Virus record (IMG/VR): IMGVR_UViG_3300021440_000072
Location: 1 to 37,329 of that record
Source of the DNA: a virus
Length of the DNA: 37,329 bases
Direction: 5' to 3' (one strand)
A model generated the notes under the pieces. That model did no database searches and was not told the DNA's origin. It worked only from the letters and a program-made list of their open reading frames with translations. This document shows positions 23,855-28,631 of this stretch, piece after piece (position 1 is the first letter of the stretch; every line of letters begins with the position of its first letter). A program made the translations under genes and the position numbers.

Positions 23855-24021
23855 TGAATCACGAAACACCAAAGCCAGGGAGTCCTGAAGCAATGAAGCT
23901 CGGGTGTACTTGCCCTGAAGACGTAAACTATGGGGGTCAAGGATTCATGCTCAATGGTGAATCGAAGTTCTGGTATGCAAAGGACTGTCCGGTTCACGTT
24001 GTATTCGATAAACTGAAATGA
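23854..24021 (+). CDS. Small conserved phage cysteine protein
   Basis: A 55-residue frame overlapping the small terminase stop by one base (TAATG) and the next gene by four. It reads PGSPEAMKLGCTCPEDVNYG and later FWYAKDCPVHV. This GSPEAxxxGCTCP...CPxH form recurs in small phage proteins of unknown role, with three cysteines and a histidine as a likely zinc site. The exact fit between neighbours supports it as real. Confidence 0.65.
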   Translation: MNHETPKPGSPEAMKLGCTCPEDVNYGGQGFMLNGESKFWYAKDCPVHVVFDKLK

Positions 24022-24452
24022 AAAAGAAACTCACCGCAAAACAGAAGTGGGGGAAGAAGCAGGTATTCCCTATATTCCTCGACCCGTATCGCCAAGAGTG
24101 CATTGTAGTTGTAAATGGAAATATGGGAGACGCTGTCACCTACCTAAAGAAACTCAAAACTAAAAACGCTGACGCTCTCGTTAAAGAAATCATGGAGTAT
24201 GACGATTGGAAGACCGGAAAGAATACTGAAGGTGGTGCGTCTATCTGGCTCGACTTCAAATGCGGGTACATCATGATATTCGACCATGAGGACAACTGGA
24301 AAGAGACACTCGCAAACGTTGGGCATGAGTGTATTCACCTCTGCAATGCCGTTCTCCATAGAGCCGGACTCAAACTGACACGTGATAGTGAGGAAGCATT
24401 CACGTATCTCCACACCAAAGCATTCCTCGATATTAGCCATAAGATTTATTAA
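24018..24452 (+). CDS. Second zincin-like protein
   Basis: The 144-residue protein has HECIH at residues 103-107 (TLANVGHECIHLCNAVL) followed by LTRDSEEAFTYLHTKAFL, whose glutamates at 125-126 are candidates for the third zinc ligand. This is the HExxH plus distal Glu pattern of phage zincin-like proteins. The N-terminal 90 residues are a mixed alpha/beta region with YIMIFDHEDNW. Substrate and role are unknown; it is unrelated in detail to the zincin at 20351. Confidence 0.65.
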   Translation: MKKKLTAKQKWGKKQVFPIFLDPYRQECIVVVNGNMGDAVTYLKKLKTKNADALVKEIMEYDDWKTGKNTEGGASIWLDFKCGYIMIFDHEDNWKETLANVGHECIHLCNAVLHRAGLKLTRDSEEAFTYLHTKAFLDISHKIY

Positions 24453-24456
24453 AAAT

Positions 24457-24573
24457 ATGATATTTCGTTCATTTATGTGCATACCCCCGACGGCACAAGC
24501 AGACCCAATGATTATTCACCTCGTTCAAACTTCGGTTGATTCAGTATCAGCAATAAAAATTACAGCGCAATGA
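24457..24573 (+). CDS. Possible 38-residue protein
   Basis: A short frame fills the gap between two genes, beginning four bases after one stop and overlapping the next ATG by ATGA. It starts MIFRSFMCIPPTAQADPM and is otherwise featureless. Spacing is the only support. Confidence 0.4.
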   Translation: MIFRSFMCIPPTAQADPMIIHLVQTSVDSVSAIKITAQ

Positions 24574-25157
24574 AAACAGAAAACCAATTGAGTGCCCACC
24601 AGTTCAAAGCTATGTATGAGAAGGAAGGTATCGACCTCGCCACTCTTGGGTGCGTTATGCTCGACACAGAACCAATCCCAAAGCCACTCATGTACGAGCG
24701 GGAGATTCCGGAAGCGTTCTACACCTCACCAGACGAAAAGAAGTTCTGGATTAAAGGGTATGTCGCTGACCAAACGCCTCACGTTACCTTGCTCTATGGA
24801 CTCATGACACCAGCCAACGAGCAACCCGAGAACATTGCGACCGTTATGGAAGGGTGGTCACTCGATTCAGTCGTCATTGAAGAGTTCGGGTTCTTTGAAT
24901 CTACTATGAAGGACGAGCCGTACTATTGCATTGTCGGGCATATCGAAGTGACCTCAAAGCTCCTCGAAGGCCACGAGCGACTTCAGTTCCTGCCCCATAT
25001 CGACACTTTCGCAGGGTACCGGCCACATATCACGATTGCGTACGTGGTTAAAGATGAAGCCATTCGTGATCGAGTGATTAACGACATGAACAAAATGTAC
25101 GCGGGTAAAGAATTAACAGTCAGTCGCAAACTTAATCTCGGAGGGAACAAAGCATAA
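24570..25157 (+). CDS. 2H phosphoesterase (LigT/Acb1-type fold)
   Basis: The 195-residue protein has the two HxT motifs that define 2H phosphoesterases: H71-V-T73 in TPHVTLLYG and H153-I-T155 in YRPHITIAYV, 82 residues apart. The repeated beta strands around them fit the bilobal fold. These enzymes hydrolyse 2',5' or cyclic phosphodiester bonds. T4 Acb1, a member of this superfamily, degrades the cyclic nucleotides of CBASS defence, and others act on RNA ends. Anti-defence is plausible given the accessory location, but tRNA or RNA repair cannot be excluded. Confidence 0.75.
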   Translation: MKTENQLSAHQFKAMYEKEGIDLATLGCVMLDTEPIPKPLMYEREIPEAFYTSPDEKKFWIKGYVADQTPHVTLLYGLMTPANEQPENIATVMEGWSLDSVVIEEFGFFESTMKDEPYYCIVGHIEVTSKLLEGHERLQFLPHIDTFAGYRPHITIAYVVKDEAIRDRVINDMNKMYAGKELTVSRKLNLGGNKA

Positions 25158-25271
25158 ATGCCAATGAATCCCGTTGACTATTATCTAAACGGAGAGCCAC
25201 GTCCCTTTCGGAATAATTTTATTACCACTAGGGGTTGGCCTACACCAAGACGTAAATATAAAAACAAATGA
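25158..25271 (+). CDS. Possible 37-residue basic protein
   Basis: A short frame beginning at the stop of the 2H gene and overlapping the next ATG by four bases. It reads MPMNPVDYYLNGEPRPF and ends PTPRRKYKNK, a basic tail. It fits exactly between its neighbours; no family is recognised. Confidence 0.45.
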   Translation: MPMNPVDYYLNGEPRPFRNNFITTRGWPTPRRKYKNK

Positions 25272-25798
25272 TAATCACCACACTAAAGAAGCTCGTTGAC
25301 CAGTACAGTATCAACACTATAGAGGTGAATGTTGGAGAAGGAGTGAACCCCATGGCATTCGAGATTGATTCCCCCGACTACCGAGAACAGCAAAACTACC
25401 TCGTGAAAGGCGAGTACCGAATCCGCCAAGATTTTGCCACCGGTAAGCAGATTCTGTGGGTAGACCGGCTCGAAGAAGAGTTCACGAAACCAGCAGAAGA
25501 AGAAATCGCCGAAGACGAACCAACGGCTGAAGAGATTGCTATTATCGAAGAGCACTTCAATACGCCAATCACTGCTATTTTCTTTCACCGGCAGTCACTC
25601 CAATCAACCGCACTCGACATTTCACGTAAAGAAGTTCCTCACTACGCAGAGTCAGTCGTAAATGCCTACGCAGAAACATTCGGCGAAACCTCACTCGAAG
25701 AATTTGCAATGGTAGAGATTGATTGGAAGAACCAAGCCGTATCACTCGTCTCGATACCACAGCCTACCGTGGAGCCTGAACCAGACAGTGCGCTATAA
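25268..25798 (+). CDS. Hypothetical acidic protein
   Basis: The 176-residue protein has an N-terminal half with strands (YREQQNYLVKGEYRIR, GKQILWVDRLEEEF), a very acidic linker (PAEEEIAEDEPTAEE), and a C-terminal half (ITAIFFHRQSLQSTAL onward) ending in a Pro/Glu tail. No motif is recognised. The -10 of the next transcription unit overlaps its stop codon. Confidence 0.65.
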   Translation: MIITTLKKLVDQYSINTIEVNVGEGVNPMAFEIDSPDYREQQNYLVKGEYRIRQDFATGKQILWVDRLEEEFTKPAEEEIAEDEPTAEEIAIIEEHFNTPITAIFFHRQSLQSTALDISRKEVPHYAESVVNAYAETFGETSLEEFAMVEIDWKNQAVSLVSIPQPTVEPEPDSAL

Positions 25799-25799
25799 T
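25794..25799 (+). promoter_or_regulatory. -10 box of the Shine-Dalgarno-rich mini-operon
   Basis: A perfect TATAAT lies at the end of the previous gene. A start near 25806 would give a leader of about 24 bases carrying the AGGAGG site before the GTG at 25830. No clear -35 is seen. Confidence 0.55.
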
Positions 25800-25819
25800 C
25801 GAGAAGGAACCCGTTCATA

Positions 25820-25825
25820 GGAGGC
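25820..25825 (+). promoter_or_regulatory. Strong Shine-Dalgarno site deciding a GTG start
   Basis: AGGAGG lies four bases before GTG at 25830. This is one of very few canonical ribosome-binding sites in the window and identifies the unusual start codon. Confidence 0.7.
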
Positions 25826-25829
25826 AATC

Positions 25830-26018
25830 GTGAACATTCGTTCGTTACTGAAACCGAAAGAAACCGCGCCGTGCTGTCCGGTATGCACCCAGACCCTCAT
25901 GGAAGGGTTCGAAGTGCCAGTCGTGAAGCACAACGGTTGTTGCACCATTCAGGAGTACGTGTGCTCCAGTGCGTGTGCGACCGAATACAAGCTCGACAAC
26001 CTTCGGAGTCGCCTATAA
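25830..26018 (+). CDS. Small zinc protein with GTG start
   Basis: The 62-residue protein starts at GTG behind an AGGAGG site. It contains CCPVCTQTLMEG and, after 20 residues, HNGCCTIQEYVCSSACATEY, giving paired cysteines of a treble-clef or TRASH/MYM-like zinc fold. It is the only recognisable protein on a short transcript that runs from a TATAAT box to the terminator at 26148. Its explicit Shine-Dalgarno site sets it apart from the rest of the genome. Function unknown. Confidence 0.65.
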   Translation: MNIRSLLKPKETAPCCPVCTQTLMEGFEVPVVKHNGCCTIQEYVCSSACATEYKLDNLRSRL

Positions 26019-26034
26019 CAGAAAGGAGTCACAG

Positions 26035-26073
26035 ATGTTGTACGTGTCTCTTGGCGGAAAGGAGGTGATCTAG
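26035..26073 (+). CDS. 12-residue leader-like peptide containing a Shine-Dalgarno mimic
   Basis: ATG at 26035 is preceded by AAAGGAG at a good spacing and encodes MLYVSLGGKEVI, then TAG. The last codons hold AAGGAGGTGATC (26059-26070), a 12-base perfect match to the complement of the usual bacterial 16S rRNA 3' end. No start codon follows at a useful distance; a GTG 15 bases on meets a stop after three codons. The peptide may be real, a regulatory leader, or incidental to the RNA sequence. Confidence 0.45.
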   Translation: MLYVSLGGKEVI

Positions 26074-26147
26074 CGTCTCCCGAGGTGGGCGGGTAATCTC
26101 ACCACGAATTTGAATCTCGCGCATACGTCCTCCCAGCGCGGGCAACT
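26074..26147 (+). other. Structured untranslated region with an anti-Shine-Dalgarno loop
   Basis: Between the mini-peptide and the terminator, GGTG/CACC (26084-26103) can form a stem. CTCGCGC (26116-26122) pairs with GCGCGGG (26136-26142), with one G-U pair, around a 13-base loop containing TCCTCC (26128-26133). That loop is complementary to the GGAGG core upstream. Alternative pairing could mask or expose the Shine-Dalgarno mimic. Function is inferred. Confidence 0.4.
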
Positions 26148-26176
26148 GACAGTCCACTTCGGTGGGCTGTCTTTAT
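26148..26176 (+). terminator. Rho-independent terminator with TTCG tetraloop
   Basis: GACAGTCCAC and GTGGGCTGTC form a ten-base-pair stem (one G-U pair) closed by a TTCG tetraloop and followed by TTTAT. This is the clearest terminator in the window and ends the mini-operon. Confidence 0.85.
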
Positions 26177-26197
26177 CACATAACCAATCGAGTACAA

Positions 26198-26322
26198 TGG
26201 GACACTTCAGTCAGGAGGAAGCTGATATTGATTTCAATTTACCAGTCGTTGAAACAGTCGGAGTCTCGAAGCCAAGGGTTCACATGGCGAGTGAAGCGGT
26301 ATGCGTTGCGTGTGAAGGGTAA
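26198..26322 (+). CDS. Possible 41-residue protein
   Basis: A frame with ATG at 26198 begins MGHFSQEEADIDFNLPVV and ends AVCVACEG. The longer frame from a TTG at 26110 runs through the terminator and is unlikely. No Shine-Dalgarno motif precedes it. Its N-terminal charge pattern looks protein-like, but nothing is recognised. Confidence 0.4.
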
Positions 26323-26384
26323 TACACAGGTTTTGCCTATAGATTGGGTAATACTTGTGCGATAATTGATGAGGTGGGAGGTAG

Positions 26385-26390
26385 GATAAT
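26385..26390 (+). promoter_or_regulatory. Leaderless -10-like box before the Lys-rich mini-protein
   Basis: GATAAT is followed after eight bases by the ATG at 26399. A second GATAAT with upstream TG lies at 26361-26366. One of these probably also drives the non-coding RNA and tRNA that follow. Confidence 0.4.
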
Positions 26391-26398
26391 TTAATACA

Positions 26399-26500
26399 AT
26401 GAAATCAAAACCAAACGAGCCGAAACACAGTAAAGCTCATGAGAAGAAAGAGTCCAAAGCCGTGAAGTTGGACGAAAAGAAAAAGTTCAAGAAGAGCTAG
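26399..26500 (+). CDS. 33-residue Lys-rich protein
   Basis: The frame MKSKPNEPKHSKAHEKKE, ending DEKKKFKKS, is nearly half Lys plus Arg/His. Such peptides usually bind nucleic acid. A GGGGTGT/ACGCCCC hairpin follows directly at 26501-26522. Low complexity makes coding hard to prove. Confidence 0.45.
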   Translation: MKSKPNEPKHSKAHEKKESKAVKLDEKKKFKKS

Positions 26501-26660
26501 GGGTGTAAGCTCTCACGCCCCGTAATCCTTCTCGGTTCTTGTCGGGCGTCATGCCCGTGGGGACATGAACACATGAAGGATTCGGAGCGTGGGAGCGTAC
26601 CACACGTCTCTAGTAGTAGGTACCTACGAATGAGATAGAAAGGGGAAGCGTTCCTTCCCC
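26501..26660 (+). ncRNA. Structured non-coding RNA region upstream of the tRNA
   Basis: This 160-base stretch has no convincing gene but is dense in hairpins. GGGGTGT pairs with ACGCCCC (26501-26522). A long composite stem-loop spans 26524-26582: AATCCTTC/GAAGGATT, eight perfect pairs; GTTCTTGT/ACATGAAC, seven of eight; CGGGC/GCCCG around a GTCAT loop. A 12-base palindrome GTAGGTACCTAC lies at 26616-26627. GGGGAAG/CTTCCCC (26642-26660) ends five bases before the tRNA. It could be a stable small RNA or a processed tRNA leader. It matches no RNA family I know. Confidence 0.5.
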
Positions 26661-26665
26661 CATAT

Positions 26666-26736
26666 CGCGGAGTAGAGAACTGGTATCTCGCAAGGTTCAT
26701 TCCCTTGAAAAAGTGGTTCGATTCCACTCTCCGCAA
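26666..26736 (+). tRNA. tRNA with CAU anticodon, initiator (fMet) type
   Basis: A full cloverleaf can be drawn. Acceptor CGCGGAG/CTCCGCA has six pairs plus a C1xA72 mismatch. The D arm is GAGA/TCTC with A14, G18, G19 and A21. The anticodon stem CAAGG/CCTTG has loop TTCATTC, with CAU at 26698-26700. The variable loop is four bases. The T arm AGTGG/CCACT has loop TTCGATT. The discriminator is A, and CCA is not encoded. C1xA72 and A11:U24 are hallmarks of bacterial initiator tRNA. Only two of the usual three G-C pairs are present in the lower anticodon stem (A29:U41), and U37 is unusual. Elongator Met or lysidine-modified Ile2 is less likely. Confidence 0.8.
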
Positions 26737-26758
26737 CATTATTCAATAGTTCAACATC

Positions 26759-27847
26759 ATGAAAACAGAATTCACCACCGGCGCAGGGATAGATTATCGA
26801 ACAGCAGACCAGAAGGCACAGGACTTCCGTCCACAAGAGGCCTTCGCGTCCGTCGGAGTCCCCGTCGAGTGGAAACCAAAGAGTATCGACGAAATGGAAA
26901 AGAATATCAAAGCGACGTCTATCTCCCAAGGACAGACGTCTCGTTGCGTTTCCGAGTACGCAGGAATTGCTCTTGAAATGGCAGAGTTCGCAGAGACGGG
27001 CAAGCGTGTCGTATTCTCTCGCCGTGACGTGTATTGCCGACGTGCCAATCGTCCAGCCGAGGGTATGAGTATGCCTGACCTCTTCAAAATCATGCGTGAC
27101 GGCACGTGCCTCGAATCACAGCTCCCAAGTACCGCTACCAAAGAATCAGTGATTAACGAGGCGTATACGGTCACTGACGAGATGCTGAAAGCCCGTAAGC
27201 AGTACAGTGCGGGAACATCATTCACGTGGGACACCTTCACCATTAACGATATTGCTCTCCAAATTCAGAACGGAACACCCGTCTGTCTCTTCTGGTACTT
27301 CGATAACACCTCACGGGAAGAGTGGTGGAATACCAATCCGAAAGTGGTAAACACGAAAATTGATTTATACACACCGAGTACCGGCAGACACCAGTGCACA
27401 GCCATTGATTTCTGCACGGTAAACGGGGTAAAACACCTCCTCGTGATGGATTCAGCAGGTCAGGGTACTGGACTCGGGAAACAGGGCAATTTGCGCCTTG
27501 TAAGCGAATCGTTTTTCAAAGCTCGTTGCTACGGGGCTGGCTTTACGATTGACCAGAAAGACCTCGACTTCAAACCGGAGCCAGTTATTCGCTACACCTT
27601 CACTAAAAACCTCCGTAATGGTATGGAAGATGCTGACGTACAGGTGCTTCAGAAGATTCTCGTCCTCGAAGGGTGCCTCGCCATTAAGACTCCGACTCGC
27701 TACTACGGTGGAATGACACAGAATGCAGTCGCCAAGCTCCAAGAGAAGTACGCCGACGAGATTCTGAAGCCTCTCGGACTCACTCGGGGGACTGGTTTGT
27801 TCCTCGATGCCACTCGCGCTTTTATCAATAAGAAATACGGAGCCTAA
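26759..27847 (+). CDS. Peptidoglycan-targeting lysin: papain-like cysteine peptidase plus PG-binding domain
   Basis: The 362-residue protein has a papain/C39-like N-terminal domain: C63 in SQGQTSRCVSEYAG (with an upstream Gln for the oxyanion hole), H211 in TGRHQCTAIDFC, and D231 in LLVMDSAGQG. The C-terminal domain (about 280-360) is a PG_binding_1-type module: DADVQVLQKILVLEG, YYGGMTQNAVAKLQEKYADE, then ILKPLGLTRGTGLF and ATRAFINKKYG. This variant, with KYADEILxPLGLTxGTG, is one I associate with Patescibacterial wall proteins. It probably cuts peptide cross-links as a second endolysin or virion lysin. There is no signal peptide. It follows the tRNA by 22 bases. Confidence 0.7.
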   Translation: MKTEFTTGAGIDYRTADQKAQDFRPQEAFASVGVPVEWKPKSIDEMEKNIKATSISQGQTSRCVSEYAGIALEMAEFAETGKRVVFSRRDVYCRRANRPAEGMSMPDLFKIMRDGTCLESQLPSTATKESVINEAYTVTDEMLKARKQYSAGTSFTWDTFTINDIALQIQNGTPVCLFWYFDNTSREEWWNTNPKVVNTKIDLYTPSTGRHQCTAIDFCTVNGVKHLLVMDSAGQGTGLGKQGNLRLVSESFFKARCYGAGFTIDQKDLDFKPEPVIRYTFTKNLRNGMEDADVQVLQKILVLEGCLAIKTPTRYYGGMTQNAVAKLQEKYADEILKPLGLTRGTGLFLDATRAFINKKYGA

Positions 27848-28258
27848 ATGCAAGCAACAAAATTCCCCCGAGCGTACCGAGCGTGGAATCTCGATACACA
27901 GACCATGCTTATGCCTGATGAACTAGTAAAAACTGGCTTTACCATTACGCCTGATGGTCTCCCAAGCTACCGTGAGATGCCGTTTGCAGTGGTACTCATG
28001 TGGTTCTCGGGTAAACAAGACGTCAATAACCAGCCAATTTTTGAAGGCGACATTTGTAAAGTGCAGATCAAGAATGAATTCGGCTCGATGATTGTCGACT
28101 ATGGCATCATGCGGTGGGAATCAAACATGAGTGCATTCATGCTTCAGGTACCGTCACTGAATGCTGGACAGATGCTCGACGTACAGTCAGTTGAATTACT
28201 CGGGAATGAGTTCCAGAACCCTGAACTCGTGCCACTCGTTAAACTTCCCGTGAAATAA
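27848..28258 (+). CDS. YopX-family protein
   Basis: The 136-residue protein follows the YopX plan: YRAWNLDTQTMLMPDEL near the start, YREMPFAVVLMWFSGKQDVN, then PIFEGDICKVQIKN, DYGIMRWES in the middle, and SVELLGNEFQNPELV at the end. YopX proteins are common in phages and have no established function. It starts at the lysin stop (TAAATG) and shares one base with the IF-1 gene (TAATG), so it is probably co-translated with it. Confidence 0.85.
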   Translation: MQATKFPRAYRAWNLDTQTMLMPDELVKTGFTITPDGLPSYREMPFAVVLMWFSGKQDVNNQPIFEGDICKVQIKNEFGSMIVDYGIMRWESNMSAFMLQVPSLNAGQMLDVQSVELLGNEFQNPELVPLVKLPVK

Positions 28259-28458
28259 TGGACGAGAAAATCAAAGGTGAGGTGCTGGAAATGCTCCCCA
28301 ACGTACGATTCCGCGTAGAGTTGGAGAATGGACGGGTAATTCTCTGCTACCTTGCGGGGAAACTGCAAAAGAATTTCATTAAAGTGATTATCAGCGACAA
28401 GGTACTGGTCGTCGTGCCAAGTACCGGTGATATTGGTAGAATTATCAAGCGATACTAA
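28258..28458 (+). CDS. infA: Translation initiation factor IF-1 homologue
   Basis: The 66-residue protein aligns with bacterial IF-1 (about 72 residues) along its length. KGEVLEMLPNVRFRVELENG corresponds to the most conserved stretch of IF-1, with LAGKLQKNFIKVIISDKVLV and GDIGRIIKRY following. It is a single S1-like OB fold. IF-1 occupies the ribosomal A site during initiation and helps select initiator tRNA and start codon. The basic GKMRKN loop of host factors reads GKLQKN here, losing one Arg. It lies in a TAATG-coupled string between YopX and a basic mini-protein. Host-derived or phage-specialised origin cannot be decided here. Confidence 0.92.
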   Translation: MDEKIKGEVLEMLPNVRFRVELENGRVILCYLAGKLQKNFIKVIISDKVLVVVPSTGDIGRIIKRY

Positions 28459-28631
28459 TGGCACGACAGGCAAAAGCACTCGTTCAACCAGAGTCAGGCT
28501 ACCGTCACAGGGAACACCGCTCCAAGAAAACAAGTAAGCCGTTCTACCAATTCAAAAAACGCATGAAAAAACGTATAGCTCGACTGCAAGAGAAGCAACC
28601 AAACGGTCGCAAAGGTAAGTGGAAAACCTAA
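28458..28631 (+). CDS. Highly basic 57-residue protein after IF-1
   Basis: The frame overlaps the IF-1 stop by one base (TAATG) and ends directly before the large terminase ATG. About 40 percent of residues are Lys, Arg or His: YRHREHRSKKTSKPF, FKKRMKKRIARLQEK and GRKGKWKT. The composition is like that of small ribosomal proteins or RNA-binding peptides, but I match no family. Coupling to IF-1 suggests a possible ribosome or RNA role; a packaging or DNA role with terminase is the alternative. Confidence 0.65.
   Translation: MARQAKALVQPESGYRHREHRSKKTSKPFYQFKKRMKKRIARLQEKQPNGRKGKWKT

Noticed and set aside
26110-26322. A 70-residue frame starting at TTG 26110
   Set aside because: It runs through the terminator hairpin at 26148-26176; only the part from ATG 26198 is kept, with low confidence.
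26501-26660. A second tRNA in the hairpin-rich region
   Set aside because: The terminal stem AATCCTTC/GAAGGATT looks acceptor-like, but there is no T-loop consensus, D arm or anticodon arm inside; it folds as one long stem-loop.
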